A stretch of DNA of 64,000 nucleotides. It comes from an uncultured Treponema sp. Lineage in GTDB: Bacteria > Spirochaetota > Spirochaetia > Treponematales > Treponemataceae. A model generated the notes under the pieces. It did not search any database and had not been told where the DNA came from. It was given only the letters and a program-made list of their open reading frames with translations. Below are positions 52,378-61,417 of the stretch, piece by piece. The stretch lies in the NCBI GenBank assembly GCA_900319625.1, contig ONPD01000003.1:186001-250000 (forward strand). The letters are read 5' to 3'. The position numbers and the translations under genes were made by a program. Position 1 is the stretch's first letter. Every line of letters starts with the position of its first letter.

Positions 52378-52821
52378 TTAAAAAGTGATGTCGCTGAAAT
52401 CTTCCATTGCTTCCTGGAACGACTCCGAGCTTTCTTCACCATACTTTTTATATTCAGCCGAGTCCCAAAGTTCTATAAATTTTGAAATACCCAAAATAGT
52501 ACAGTCTTTCGAAAGTCCGGCATATTCACGTAAAGATTGCGGGATAGAAAGTCGCCCGTTTTTATCAAACTCCACTTCCTGAGCTGGTGCAACAAAATGA
52601 CGGAAGATCTGTCTGTCTTTCGCCTTCATCATAGATGCATTACTCATCAGTTTAGTCTGAAAAGACTCCCATTCTTCAGTAGTAAAAAGCCATAAGCAGC
52701 GTTCTGACCCCTTTGTGACAATAAGTACATTCTGATTTACAACCGTTCTCAATTTTGAAGGAAATGAGAGACGGCCTTTTTCATCAATCGTATTATTGTA
52801 CTCACCAGTTAATAGATTCAT
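52378..52821 (-). CDS. mraZ: transcriptional regulator MraZ
   Basis: This 147-residue AbrB-like protein has two SpoVT-type repeats (EYNNTIDEKGRLSFPSKLR and EVEFDKNGRLSIPQSLREY). It forms a ring that binds direct repeats upstream of its own operon and represses the division cluster. I take ATG 52821; an upstream GTG would add two residues. Four 10-bp repeats lie directly before it. Confidence 0.94.
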   Translation of the reverse strand: MNLLTGEYNNTIDEKGRLSFPSKLRTVVNQNVLIVTKGSERCLWLFTTEEWESFQTKLMSNASMMKAKDRQIFRHFVAPAQEVEFDKNGRLSIPQSLREYAGLSKDCTILGISKFIELWDSAEYKKYGEESSESFQEAMEDFSDITF

Positions 52822-52860
52822 ACCCACTTACTACCACTTTTTACCACTTTTTCCCACTTA
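52821..52860 (-). promoter_or_regulatory. four tandem 10-bp MraZ-binding repeats
   Basis: On the minus strand: TAAGTGGGAA, AAAGTGGTAA, AAAGTGGTAG, TAAGTGGGTA, ending at the mraZ start codon. GTGGG/GTGGT repeats with a 10-bp period fit the known MraZ operator. They cover the predicted transcription start and the ribosome site. Confidence 0.88.
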
Positions 52861-52866
52861 CCTATC

Positions 52867-52894
52867 ATTTTATACCAAAAATTGCTAAAGTCAA
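52867..52894 (-). promoter_or_regulatory. mraZ promoter
   Basis: -35 TTGACT at 52894-52889, 16-base spacer, -10 TAAAAT at 52872-52867, followed directly by the MraZ repeats. Confidence 0.7.
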
Positions 52895-52988
52895 TGTATT
52901 TTCAAGCCGATAATATAAGAAAATAATAAATATTTATAAAAAAAACTTAATATTCTTTTACTAAAATAAAGACAAGTATAATAAATAA

Positions 52989-53717
52989 ATGTCCGATTTC
53001 AGCACACTGAACGAAAGCAGTCTTCACAATACATTAAAAAAAGTTTATGCCTTTCAAAATGACGGCCAGACAGAAGTTGAATTAAACGGTCACATTTACG
53101 ACATCCTTACAAAAAACAAAGAAGCAATTGAAATTCAAAATCAAAATCTCTATCACCTTCTGCCCAAAATCAAAGATACAATCGATAAAGAAATAAAAAT
53201 TAAAGTTGTTTATCCGGTAATAGTAAAAAAAGACATTGAACTTTATGATAAAAATAAAAATTTGCTGCGAAAATCAAAAAGTCCTGTAAAAGGCTGCATA
53301 TACAGTATTTTTAAAGAAATCAAAGGCATCTATCCGGTTTTACTAAACCCATTATTTAAGCTTGAAATTCCTTTTATAAACATCACGGAAATACGGCTTC
53401 AGGAAGACCTGGCCGTCCAGTCAAAAAACAAGAAAAGAAGATATAAAAGAGACTGGAATAAATCTAACAAAAAACTCAATGAAATTATTGAAACAAAATG
53501 CTTCAGCAGTAAAAAGGATTACCTTTCTCTTCTACCTGCGGATTTACCGGAAGAGTTCTATTCAAAAGATTTGGAAAATTCATTAAAAGCTATGAAAATG
53601 CCGGCAAGAATTTACAAAAACTCAAATTTGATTTTATGGGTTTTAAGCAGAATGGAAATTATAGAACTAACAAAAACAGAACAAAGAAGAAATTATTACA
53701 AAATTAAAAAGATATAA
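52989..53717 (+). CDS. PD-(D/E)XK-like protein of DUF8091 type
   Basis: This 242-residue protein begins SLHNTLKKVYA, then EVELNGHIYDILTKNKEAIEIQNQNL. The pattern E ... (I/Y)D(I/V)(L) ... (A/L)IEIQ is a PD-(D/E)XK nuclease core in which the usual lysine is glutamine, as I recall from the DUF8091 group. A C-terminal winged-helix-like part (LILWVLSRMEIIELTKTEQR) may bind DNA. It is divergent from mraZ and AT-rich. The substrate is unknown. Confidence 0.65.
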   Translation: MSDFSTLNESSLHNTLKKVYAFQNDGQTEVELNGHIYDILTKNKEAIEIQNQNLYHLLPKIKDTIDKEIKIKVVYPVIVKKDIELYDKNKNLLRKSKSPVKGCIYSIFKEIKGIYPVLLNPLFKLEIPFINITEIRLQEDLAVQSKNKKRRYKRDWNKSNKKLNEIIETKCFSSKKDYLSLLPADLPEEFYSKDLENSLKAMKMPARIYKNSNLILWVLSRMEIIELTKTEQRRNYYKIKKI

Positions 53718-53721
53718 AAAA

Positions 53722-53745
53722 AAAAGCAGCCTCGCGGCTGCTTTT
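53722..53745. terminator. bidirectional terminator
   Basis: AAAAGCAGCC-TCGC-GGCTGCTTTT between the convergent DUF8091-like gene and the flaA pair, with A- and T-runs on both sides. Confidence 0.92.
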
Positions 53746-53763
53746 CTTGCATTAAAAGGTCTA

Positions 53764-54486
53764 TTACCAGTTATCCATAATATCATCTTCATCATGATTT
53801 TCGATATCGTAAAGGTCTGTTACGGCTCTCAAATCATCGATGTACATATAGAAGTTTCCTTTTGCCTGAACTGGATTACATTCAACACGGAAACCAAGAA
53901 TTCTAAGTCCAGGTCTGTCTCCAAAGTAAGCACTGCTCTGAACAATACCATGTTCTCCATCCGGACTAGGAGGAACAACACAAGTAAGTTTTTTCCATCC
54001 GCTGAAGCCAAGATTTCCAAGATAGATTTCAAAATTGCTTCCGAAATAATCCTGAACAAGAACATACATATCATGAGCCTGGTTACGACCACAAACCCAG
54101 AGAGAAATTGTCTTTACAGTTCCTTCAACGGCAAGAGGGCGGCCAGATTTGATTGTAAAAGGATTTCTACCACGACGGAAGAAAGAAACTTTAATACCAA
54201 ATACCTGTGTATCTTCCTCTTCTTTTCCTGCATCCTCTTCCAAAGGCTCTTTCATAATAGGGCTACCCTGGAAAAGACGACCTGCGATGATTCCGTCATC
54301 TGCTGAAATGTGAACATTCCAAGAACCTTCGCGCTCAAACTTATCAATTGATACTTCGCGCAAAGAAGACATTGCTGAATCTGCACCTACATCTTCAGGA
54401 TTTGGATCACCCAGACTGTTATTCTGAGCGAATGCAAGTCCTGCAAACAAAACTGCTACTGAACAAAGCGCTAATATCTTTTTCAT
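53764..54486 (-). CDS. flaA2: flagellar filament outer-layer (sheath) protein FlaA, second copy
   Basis: This 240-residue secreted protein has a Sec signal peptide ending L-A-F-A-Q and a beta-sandwich pattern (GTVKTISLWVCGRNQAHDM, GFSGWKKLTCVVPP, YMYIDDLRAVTDLYDIE). It coats the periplasmic flagella of spirochetes and tunes filament stiffness. It shares the pattern of the gene upstream, whose stop overlaps its start by one base, so they form an operon. Confidence 0.9.
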   Translation of the reverse strand: MKKILALCSVAVLFAGLAFAQNNSLGDPNPEDVGADSAMSSLREVSIDKFEREGSWNVHISADDGIIAGRLFQGSPIMKEPLEEDAGKEEEDTQVFGIKVSFFRRGRNPFTIKSGRPLAVEGTVKTISLWVCGRNQAHDMYVLVQDYFGSNFEIYLGNLGFSGWKKLTCVVPPSPDGEHGIVQSSAYFGDRPGLRILGFRVECNPVQAKGNFYMYIDDLRAVTDLYDIENHDEDDIMDNW

Positions 54487-55250
54487 TATTCACCATCCTT
54501 AACGTCGTCACTGTCGCCGCCTTCCTGATCACCGAAATCAGCATGTCTAAGCTCATAACCGTCATAAATATTAGAAAGAGAGTTAGTTGTATACTTAATC
54601 TCATCAAAGAATACTGTGAAGTCATCTACATACTCTTCTGCAGCTGCACGAATTCTAAAGCCGACAAAAGTCATATTAGCTGGTCCGGAACGAAGCTTTG
54701 AATGCTGTTCAATCCATGTAGGAATCTTAACGATAATGTTTTTCCATCCAGGATAATAAAGGCTTGAACCCTTAAGAACATGAACAACACCACGTGCATC
54801 ACGAACAAGAACTTCAAGATTATAGTTATAATTTGCACCCCATACCCAGAAGTCAAGAGTACTTACAGTTCCTGTAAATACAGGTTCAAAAGGCTTATCG
54901 TCCTTTAAAGGATAAACTTCAAACCAGTTATCACCCTTTCTCTTGTATGCAACTTTAACACCAAGAACCTTGCGGTCACCGTCCATACCAAGCTTAATCT
55001 GAGCAAGAGGGTTAGGAATACCATCAAAATATTCCAGTTTAGGATAGCCATCCAGAATAAAACGGCTGGCTGTACAACCCCAGTCCCAGCTGTACTTTTT
55101 ACCATCGTACAGATAGTCCTGTGCTCCTACAGAATCAAAATCATCCAAATTGACAGTCGCAATACTTCTTGTGCTAGGCTGACTGAAAACAGGCAAGCCC
55201 ATTACAAAAAAACATGCAAGACCAACTAAGACTCTAAGTCCCCTTTTCAT
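54486..55250 (-). CDS. flaA1: flagellar filament outer-layer (sheath) protein FlaA, first copy
   Basis: This 254-residue protein has a signal peptide (cleavage near V-F-S-Q) and the FlaA core: TVSTLDFWVWGANYNYNLEV, YPGWKNIIVKIP, VFFDEIKYTTNSL. The acidic C-terminus is typical. AAGGAG precedes the ATG. Upstream is a sigma-28-like promoter, consistent with late flagellar expression. Confidence 0.9.
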   Translation of the reverse strand: MKRGLRVLVGLACFFVMGLPVFSQPSTRSIATVNLDDFDSVGAQDYLYDGKKYSWDWGCTASRFILDGYPKLEYFDGIPNPLAQIKLGMDGDRKVLGVKVAYKRKGDNWFEVYPLKDDKPFEPVFTGTVSTLDFWVWGANYNYNLEVLVRDARGVVHVLKGSSLYYPGWKNIIVKIPTWIEQHSKLRSGPANMTFVGFRIRAAAEEYVDDFTVFFDEIKYTTNSLSNIYDGYELRHADFGDQEGGDSDDVKDGE

Positions 55251-55305
55251 GCAAAACTCCTTGAACTTATATCATTCCGATACAGTTAGAAAATGTCTTT
55301 TCATA

Positions 55306-55333
55306 ATATCGGCATAATATTTCAATTTAATTA
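55306..55333 (-). promoter_or_regulatory. sigma-28-like promoter of the flaA pair
   Basis: On the minus strand GCCGATAT (55313-55306) matches seven of eight bases of the FliA -10 box GCCGATAA; TAAT lies 16 bases upstream as a weak -35. About 55 bases before the flaA start. Confidence 0.55.
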
Positions 55334-55364
55334 GTTACTAAAATTATATTTTCTATACCAATCT

Positions 55365-55395
55365 TTGTCAAATATAAAAAAAGTTTCTATATAAT
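55365..55395 (+). promoter_or_regulatory. fba promoter
   Basis: -35 TTGTCA (55365-55370) and -10 TATATAAT (55388-55395), 17-base spacing to TATATA. Confidence 0.6.
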
Positions 55396-55484
55396 ATTTT
55401 CTTACATTGAACAAAATCTTCATTAAAATTATAATACAGAAAATAAATCTAAGGCAAATTATATTTGCCAGAAAAGGAAGTAAT

Positions 55485-56489
55485 ATGGCTAACGTTAATT
55501 ACAAAGATCTTGGTCTTGTAAACACACGCGATATGTTTGCAAAGGCTATGAAAGGCGGATATGCTATCCCAGCATTCAACTTCAACAATATGGAACAGAT
55601 GCAGGCTATCATCATGGCTTGTGTAGAAGTAAAATCACCTGTAATCCTTCAGGTTTCAAAAGGCGCTCGCGCTTATGCAGACAAGTACATTCTCCGCAAT
55701 ATGGCACGCGGTGCTGTTGAATATGCACACGAACTGGGATGTGATATTCCTATCGTACTTCACCTTGATCACGGTCCAAACTTTGAAGTAGCAAAAGACT
55801 GTATCGATAATGGATTCTCATCAGTTATGATCGACGGTTCTGCACTTCCTTACGATGAAAACGTAGCTTTGACAAAGAAAGTTGTTGAATACGCTCACGC
55901 ACACGATGTTACAGTAGAAGCTGAACTTGGTGTTCTTGGCGGTGTTGAAGACGACGTTTCTGCAGAAGAATCTAAATATACAAAACCTGAAGAAGTAATT
56001 GATTTCACATCAAAAACAGGATGTGACTCACTTGCTATTTCTATCGGTACATCACACGGACGCTGTAAGTTCACTCCAGAACAGTGTACACGCACTGCTG
56101 ACGGTGTTCTTATTCCACCTCCACTGGCTTTCGATGTACTTGAAGCTATTGAAAAGAAGCTTCCTGGTTTCCCAATCGTACTCCACGGATCTTCTTCAGT
56201 TCCAGTAGAATACGTAAAAATCATCGAACAGTACGGCGGAAAAATCCCTGATTCAGTTGGTATTCCAGAAGAACAGCTCCGCAAGGCTGCTAAATCTGCA
56301 GTTTGCAAAATCAACATCGACTCAGACGGACGTTTGGCTATGACAGCTGCTATCCGCCGCCACCTTGTTGAGCACCCAGGTGACTTTGACCCACGTCAGT
56401 ACCTGACACCAGCTCGCGACGAACTCAAGAAGATGTACATGCACAAATGTACAGACGTACTTGGATCTGCAGGCCACGCATTGGATTAA
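55485..56489 (+). CDS. fba: class II fructose-bisphosphate aldolase
   Basis: This zinc-dependent glycolytic enzyme has LHLDHGPNFE (metal histidine), SVMIDGSALPYDENV, EAELGVLGGVED, GTSHGRCKF and VLHGSSSVP (second zinc histidine), and KINIDSDGRLA. I use ATG 55485, with AAGGAAG upstream, for 334 residues; the in-frame upstream extension is AT-rich and lacks a site. Beside the flaA pair, as I recall for Treponema pallidum. Confidence 0.95.
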   Translation: MANVNYKDLGLVNTRDMFAKAMKGGYAIPAFNFNNMEQMQAIIMACVEVKSPVILQVSKGARAYADKYILRNMARGAVEYAHELGCDIPIVLHLDHGPNFEVAKDCIDNGFSSVMIDGSALPYDENVALTKKVVEYAHAHDVTVEAELGVLGGVEDDVSAEESKYTKPEEVIDFTSKTGCDSLAISIGTSHGRCKFTPEQCTRTADGVLIPPPLAFDVLEAIEKKLPGFPIVLHGSSSVPVEYVKIIEQYGGKIPDSVGIPEEQLRKAAKSAVCKINIDSDGRLAMTAAIRRHLVEHPGDFDPRQYLTPARDELKKMYMHKCTDVLGSAGHALD

Positions 56490-56499
56490 GATGATAATC

Positions 56500-56549
56500 G
56501 TAGAACCGTTAAAAAGTGAGCTGCAACAGCGGGTCACTTTAGGTTCTAC
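56500..56549. repeat. nested palindrome downstream of fba
   Basis: Outer arms GTAGAACC (56500-56507) and GGTTCTAC (56542-56549), inner arms AAAGTGA and TCACTTT, loop GCTGCAACAGCGGG. There is no T-run. It could be a 3' stabilising hairpin or another dispersed palindrome. Confidence 0.55.
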
Positions 56550-56599
56550 CTTGAAAACATCTCAAGCGGTGCGACTATGCGCACCGCAATACTTAAAAA

Positions 56600-56628
56600 A
56601 AAGACCGCTTCTTTTGAAGCGGTCTTTT
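56600..56628. terminator. bidirectional terminator between fba and the chemoreceptor
   Basis: AAAGACCGCTTC-TTTT-GAAGCGGTCTTT with A/T runs on both sides. A second palindrome, GTTTAACTCAT-CAA-ATGAGTTAAAC (56630-56654), overlaps the chemoreceptor stop. Confidence 0.9.
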
Positions 56629-56648
56629 CGTTTAACTCATCAAATGAG

Positions 56649-58736
56649 TTAAACCTTAAACTGTCCTATCTGGCCGCCGATTTCGGCAATAGATTCATTC
56701 ATCTTAGATGAAATCTCGTTCAGGGCAGAACCGGTTTCGTTGATTTTCTTAGCACCAATTGACATCTCATTCATTCCAGTTGTCATTTCATGAGTTGCAT
56801 GCTGTAAAAGCTGAACTTCCTTCAAAATCATCTTGTTTCCTTCGGCCATTTCGCTTGAAGCAGTGCGAACCTGACCAGTAGAATCATTCATATTGTGAAG
56901 GGCATCTGTAATCTGCTTAGAACCGGCATTCTGCTCTTCCATTGCAGATTTAATCTGAATAACGAGAGCATCAGTTTCTTCAAGCTTTACAGAAACAGTT
57001 TCAAATGCAACGCTTGTATCACTGCTTGCGCTTACAACCTCATTGATAGACTCTTTGATATTATTAAGCTGAACACCGATTGTCTTAGACTGGGCAGAAG
57101 AAGTTTCGGAAAGCTTACGGATTTCATCAGCAACTACAGCAAAGCCTTTACCTGCTTCACCGGCATGAGCGGCTTCGATTGCGGCGTTCATAGCCAGCAG
57201 GTTTGTCTGGCTTGCGATATTGGCAATGGCAACGTTGGCTTCCTGAAGCATCTGAGACTGACTTTCAATCTGAGTAATTCGGTCACTTACAGCACGAAGC
57301 TTATCAATTCCGGCCTGAGAATTTGAGCGTAAATCATTGAAAGAACGGGCCATCTTATCCATTGACTGATTAACCGAAGAAATATTTCCAATCATCTCTT
57401 CTACGGCCGCAGAAGCGGTTGTGACACCCTGGGACTGGCTTTCAATCATATGTTCAAGAGATTCAATATTTGACGCAATCTGGTTTACGGCACCGGCAGT
57501 CTGATTTACACTCTGAGTCTGACCGTCAATCTGATTACGCATTGATTCGATGTTGGCAATAATTTCCGTAATCGAACTTGCCGTATCAGAAACGCTTGAA
57601 GACATAGTTTCACCGACGCTTCCAAGGTTATAATTTGAATCCTTAAGACTCTTGATAATGAACTGAAGTTTTTCCGTAAAGGCATTAAAGCCCTTTACAA
57701 CGTTTCCGATTTCATCTTTTGTAGTGATTTCTATGCGCTTTGTGAGATCTGCATTTCCGCTTGCAATTTCCGTAATTGCGGCTTCCAGAGCCTTAAGAGG
57801 CTTAAGGCTGATGGTAATAATGCCAAGACTCAATACACATGAAATGATAAGGATAATCAGGGTTGCGGTAACCATAGAAATCGCAATTCTTTTGATAAAG
57901 CCAAAGTATTCATCATAAGGGGCCATACAGAAAACAGCCCAGTCACATTTACCGCCTACAGGACGATAGGAAGCAACCATAATTTTCTTTCTCCATGGCT
58001 CAAAGAAGGTTTTATAAGTTACTTTTCCGGCCATAGCTTCAAGAATAGCTTCCTGCATAGCGCCTCTAGTATCATTTTTAAGAATCTGACCTTTTTCAAC
58101 ATAAGAAACATCAGAATCGGCAACAGTACGACCGGTTTTCATATTGATTACAAAAGGATGACTTTCCTTTCCGATTTTTATGTCACTGCAAAGCTGAGAA
58201 AGAGCCTTAGCATGGTAGACGGCACATACAACGCCATTTATACGGCCGTTCTGTAAGCTGCGAACAGGAATAGAATAGAACATAAGAAGCTGATTATTTA
58301 CGCTGCTTATTGCCGGATCGGAAATAAAATATTCACCCGCCATAGCCCGCTTAAAATATTCACGATCTGAAAAATCAATTACGCGGCCATCAGCAGTGAT
58401 GCTTTTTCCATTAGAACCGTAATAGCCTATATGCTCATAACGGTCATCAACTTCCGCAACCTTTGCTATCTGACGGCTTTTTTCTTCATCAGAGATATTG
58501 TCATCTTTTACAAACTCAAGATTGGCAATACCGGAAAGCATATGAAAAATCTGCTCGTTTTCCAGCCGCATCTGGTTTGCAACGTTTTCCGCGATACCGG
58601 TAATCGACTTTTCAACAGAAGATTCAAGTGCCGGTTTTGACATAGAACTTTCCATTACGGAAAGTATTGCATTTGAAACAATTATGATTCCAATCAAAAG
58701 AATCATAAGTTTTGTTTTAAGACTCGAAAATTTCAT
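56649..58736 (-). CDS. methyl-accepting chemotaxis protein
   Basis: This 695-residue transmembrane receptor has a helix near residue 10-30, a periplasmic Cache-type sensor ([37 protein letters not shown]), a second helix ([18 protein letters not shown]), a HAMP domain and the signalling coiled coil with the hairpin tip [27 protein letters not shown]. Cache sensors bind small molecules such as amino or organic acids; the ligand is unknown. ATG 58736 is preferred over an upstream TTG. No strong ribosome site is seen. Confidence 0.93.
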   Translation of the reverse strand: MKFSSLKTKLMILLIGIIIVSNAILSVMESSMSKPALESSVEKSITGIAENVANQMRLENEQIFHMLSGIANLEFVKDDNISDEEKSRQIAKVAEVDDRYEHIGYYGSNGKSITADGRVIDFSDREYFKRAMAGEYFISDPAISSVNNQLLMFYSIPVRSLQNGRINGVVCAVYHAKALSQLCSDIKIGKESHPFVINMKTGRTVADSDVSYVEKGQILKNDTRGAMQEAILEAMAGKVTYKTFFEPWRKKIMVASYRPVGGKCDWAVFCMAPYDEYFGFIKRIAISMVTATLIILIISCVLSLGIITISLKPLKALEAAITEIASGNADLTKRIEITTKDEIGNVVKGFNAFTEKLQFIIKSLKDSNYNLGSVGETMSSSVSDTASSITEIIANIESMRNQIDGQTQSVNQTAGAVNQIASNIESLEHMIESQSQGVTTASAAVEEMIGNISSVNQSMDKMARSFNDLRSNSQAGIDKLRAVSDRITQIESQSQMLQEANVAIANIASQTNLLAMNAAIEAAHAGEAGKGFAVVADEIRKLSETSSAQSKTIGVQLNNIKESINEVVSASSDTSVAFETVSVKLEETDALVIQIKSAMEEQNAGSKQITDALHNMNDSTGQVRTASSEMAEGNKMILKEVQLLQHATHEMTTGMNEMSIGAKKINETGSALNEISSKMNESIAEIGGQIGQFKV

Positions 58737-58780
58737 AAGTTGAATTTTATAACCGTTTGATATTTTTATCAATAAAAATT

Positions 58781-60199
58781 TTACAGGCCAAAAGCTGAGT
58801 CGCGGTCACTTACAAGAGGAATGCGGCAAAGTTCAGAGTCTCCGACGCTGATTATAAGATGACCAAGGAGTTGGCCGGCAGAGATCTTTTTGACAAGATC
58901 TGACTGGCGGGGAAGAAGAGCTGTGATTTTTACAAGCCCACGGCATTGGTCAAGACTTTCGCCTTTGATAAAAGGAATAGTTACGGCGTCGCTCCAGGCA
59001 GGAAGGAGATTTAAGCCCATACCTTTTATAAAGAAGGATTTTACAAAAATTGATTTATATTCAGCCGGGATTTGATAATCAAAGAAGTTTGAAAAGGCCC
59101 ACTCCATAAGTTCTGTGCCGTCGTGAACACGGCCGGCCTGTCCTTCAGAAACGCTGGTCCCGGGACCTTTCATTGTGACTGACAAAAAGCGGGTACCCTT
59201 GCGTTCTGCTGTAAGTGAAAGATTGTAGCCGCTTTCGTCGATATAGCCGGTTTTTAAGCCGTCACAGCCATCAAGCTTTCCTAAAAGCGGATTTGTATTT
59301 TTCTGTGTTATCGGCATGGTGATGTGACGGGGGAAGCCCTGGGAAAAATCCTGATTGGCCAGGCTGTCTCCGGGCGCCAGGTTATGCTCTTTTGGATAGG
59401 TAAACTGAGGAACGCTGTGGTAGCGGGCTAATGAATCCGGGTGATTTTTTAAGTAAAGGCGGCTGAAGGCTGCCATTTCCCTGGCCGTCGTAAGGTTATT
59501 TTCGCTGTAACCTGAAGATTCTTCAAAATATGTGTGAGAAAGTCCAAGATCGGCGGCAATCTGATTCATGCGGTCAACAAAGGCCGGCATTGAGCCGCAG
59601 GTAGCATAAGCCAGGGCGTAGGCGGCATCGTTTCCAGAGCAGACTGAAAGGCCTGTAAGGAGTTCTTCCAGAGTTACCCTCTGCCCTTCTCCAAGAAACA
59701 TCAGGGATGAGTGAGGAGGAGCATTACAGGCCCAGGATTCCGGCGGCAGGGGAATTATGCTGTCGTAGGAAAAACGGCCCCGGGAAACTTCTTCTTCGAC
59801 TACAAAAAGAGAAAAAAGCTTTGTCATGCTGGCCGGAGGTATGATTTCATCGGCATTTTTTTCATAGAGAATACAGCCGTTTGATACATCAATTAAGATT
59901 GCAGATTCTGCAAGGAGGTTCAGAGTACGGGGTGCTAAATTATATGGGAGCTCTTTTACAAGCTGATACTGAGAGGCGTAGCTTGCGCGGAGATTTTCTG
60001 CAAGAAGGGCAGTCTGCTCTGTGGTAAGAGGAGCAGCAGCGGTAAGCTTTGCAAATTTATAAGCGCGGACTGCAAGGAAGCTGGCAGCGCAGATGATGAG
60101 GAAGGCGCCTAAAACCCGCAGCCGGCGCTTACGTTTGTCAGGAGAATTTTCGGGTAATGAGTCAGTCTGAGAAGTGCGGTTAAGATAATCGGTAATCAT
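58781..60199 (-). CDS. dacA: D-alanyl-D-alanine carboxypeptidase
   Basis: This S11 penicillin-binding protein trims the terminal D-Ala of peptidoglycan stems. Active-site motifs are ASMTK (SxxK), CSGND (SxN) and LKTGY (KTG). An N-terminal helix after a basic stretch ([20 protein letters not shown]) anchors it. A C-terminal beta domain of about 100 residues follows. 472 residues. It starts 11 bases after aroC. Confidence 0.94.
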   Translation of the reverse strand: MITDYLNRTSQTDSLPENSPDKRKRRLRVLGAFLIICAASFLAVRAYKFAKLTAAAPLTTEQTALLAENLRASYASQYQLVKELPYNLAPRTLNLLAESAILIDVSNGCILYEKNADEIIPPASMTKLFSLFVVEEEVSRGRFSYDSIIPLPPESWACNAPPHSSLMFLGEGQRVTLEELLTGLSVCSGNDAAYALAYATCGSMPAFVDRMNQIAADLGLSHTYFEESSGYSENNLTTAREMAAFSRLYLKNHPDSLARYHSVPQFTYPKEHNLAPGDSLANQDFSQGFPRHITMPITQKNTNPLLGKLDGCDGLKTGYIDESGYNLSLTAERKGTRFLSVTMKGPGTSVSEGQAGRVHDGTELMEWAFSNFFDYQIPAEYKSIFVKSFFIKGMGLNLLPAWSDAVTIPFIKGESLDQCRGLVKITALLPRQSDLVKKISAGQLLGHLIISVGDSELCRIPLVSDRDSAFGL

Positions 60200-60210
60200 C
60201 TTTTAAAATC

Positions 60211-61314
60211 CTAAAATTCTGCACGCGCGCTGCGGTTCTGTAAAAGAAGGTCTGCAAGGACAAGCTGGGTCATGGCTTCGACAACAGGAACAATTCGCGG
60301 ACAAAGGCAGACGTCGTGACGGCCCTGAATCTGAAGCTGGTGGTTCTCGAGGCTGCCGTCAGCAGATTTTTTTACAGTTTTCTGGGGAATAAAAATGCTT
60401 GGAACAGGCTTTACAGCAAGGCGGAAAATGATTTTATTGCCGCTGGAAATGCCGCCTAAGATTCCGCCGGCATGATTTGTTTCAAAGGAAGGCTTTCCGT
60501 CACAAGCGCGCATTTTGTCGTTGTTCTGACTTCCGGTAAGGCGGGCAGCTTCAAAGCCGTCTCCAAATTCTATGCCTTTTACAGCGCCGATTGAAAGCAT
60601 GGCGTGGGCAAGCAGGGCATCAAGCTTGTCAAAAACAGGCTCGCCAAGGCCGGCAGGACAGCCTTCTACTACGCATTCAATTACACCGCCGGCAGAGTCG
60701 CCCTGGGAGCGGATTTTTTCGATAGCTTCGTTCATTTTGAGGGCGGCTTCTGAGTCCGGGGCGCGCAGGGGATTTTTTTCGATTTGAGAAAAATCGCGGG
60801 CAGTCGCCTTGATTCCGGCCGCTTCGATTGTGTAGGCGGTAACTTTTATGCCGGAAAGAGAAGTAAGGCTTGCGGCTACAGCGCCGGCTGCAACACGGGC
60901 GGCAGTTTCGCGTCCGCTTGAACGCCCTCCTCCACGGTAATCGCGGAAGCCGTATTTTTCATCGTAGGTAAAATCGGCGTGGCCCGGGCGGCAGGTATCT
61001 TTAATATTTGAATAATCGCCTGAATGCTGGGAAGTATTACGGATTAAAAGGGAAATCGGAGTGCCGGTAGCGCGGCCTTCAAAAACGCCGGAAAGGATTT
61101 CAACTTCGTCGGCTTCTTTGCGCGCTGTTACAGAGGCATTGAGTTTTCCGTCTGCTGAGGCTCCGGGGCGGCGGCGATTCAAGGCGACCTGAATAAAATC
61201 CCGGTCAATCGGGGTGCCGGCAGGACAGCCGTCAATTACGCAGCCAAGAGCCGCTCCATGACTTTCACCAAATGTTGTAACTCTAAAAATGCGTCCGAAT
61301 GTATTTCCGCTCAT
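60211..61314 (-). CDS. aroC: chorismate synthase
   Basis: This FMN-dependent enzyme makes chorismate from EPSP. Motifs: GESHGAALGCVIDGCPAG at the start, RPGHADFTYDEKYGFRDYRGGGRSSGRETAARVAAG in the centre and a late ISSGNKI. 367 residues. GGAGG precedes the start. It sits behind an 80-bp element also present before dapA. Confidence 0.96.
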   Translation of the reverse strand: MSGNTFGRIFRVTTFGESHGAALGCVIDGCPAGTPIDRDFIQVALNRRRPGASADGKLNASVTARKEADEVEILSGVFEGRATGTPISLLIRNTSQHSGDYSNIKDTCRPGHADFTYDEKYGFRDYRGGGRSSGRETAARVAAGAVAASLTSLSGIKVTAYTIEAAGIKATARDFSQIEKNPLRAPDSEAALKMNEAIEKIRSQGDSAGGVIECVVEGCPAGLGEPVFDKLDALLAHAMLSIGAVKGIEFGDGFEAARLTGSQNNDKMRACDGKPSFETNHAGGILGGISSGNKIIFRLAVKPVPSIFIPQKTVKKSADGSLENHQLQIQGRHDVCLCPRIVPVVEAMTQLVLADLLLQNRSARAEF

Positions 61315-61332
61315 ATAGGCGACCTCCTGTTT

Positions 61333-61412
61333 AAGCGAGCCGGTCAGAGCTCGCGGTGTTCTATAGCAAAGCGTTAAAAAAAATTGCGACGCAGCAATTT
61401 TTTAGCTTTACC
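61333..61412 (-). repeat. 80-bp element (family 3) before aroC
   Basis: On the minus strand: GGTAAAGCTAAAAAATTGC, loop TGCGTC, GCAATTTTTTTTAACGC (terminator-like), a conserved GCTATAGAACACCG, then hairpin GCGAGC-TCTGACCG-GCTCGC. It fills the gap between the Omp85-like gene and aroC. The first 58 bases differ from the dapA copy at only two positions; the last hairpin has compensatory changes. Confidence 0.85.
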
Positions 61413-61417
61413 TTCTA

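Noticed and set aside
56500-56549. Palindrome after fba as a family-1 element
   Set aside because: It lacks the CACACGG ends and the TAAC/GTTA loops; only a nested inverted repeat is shared.
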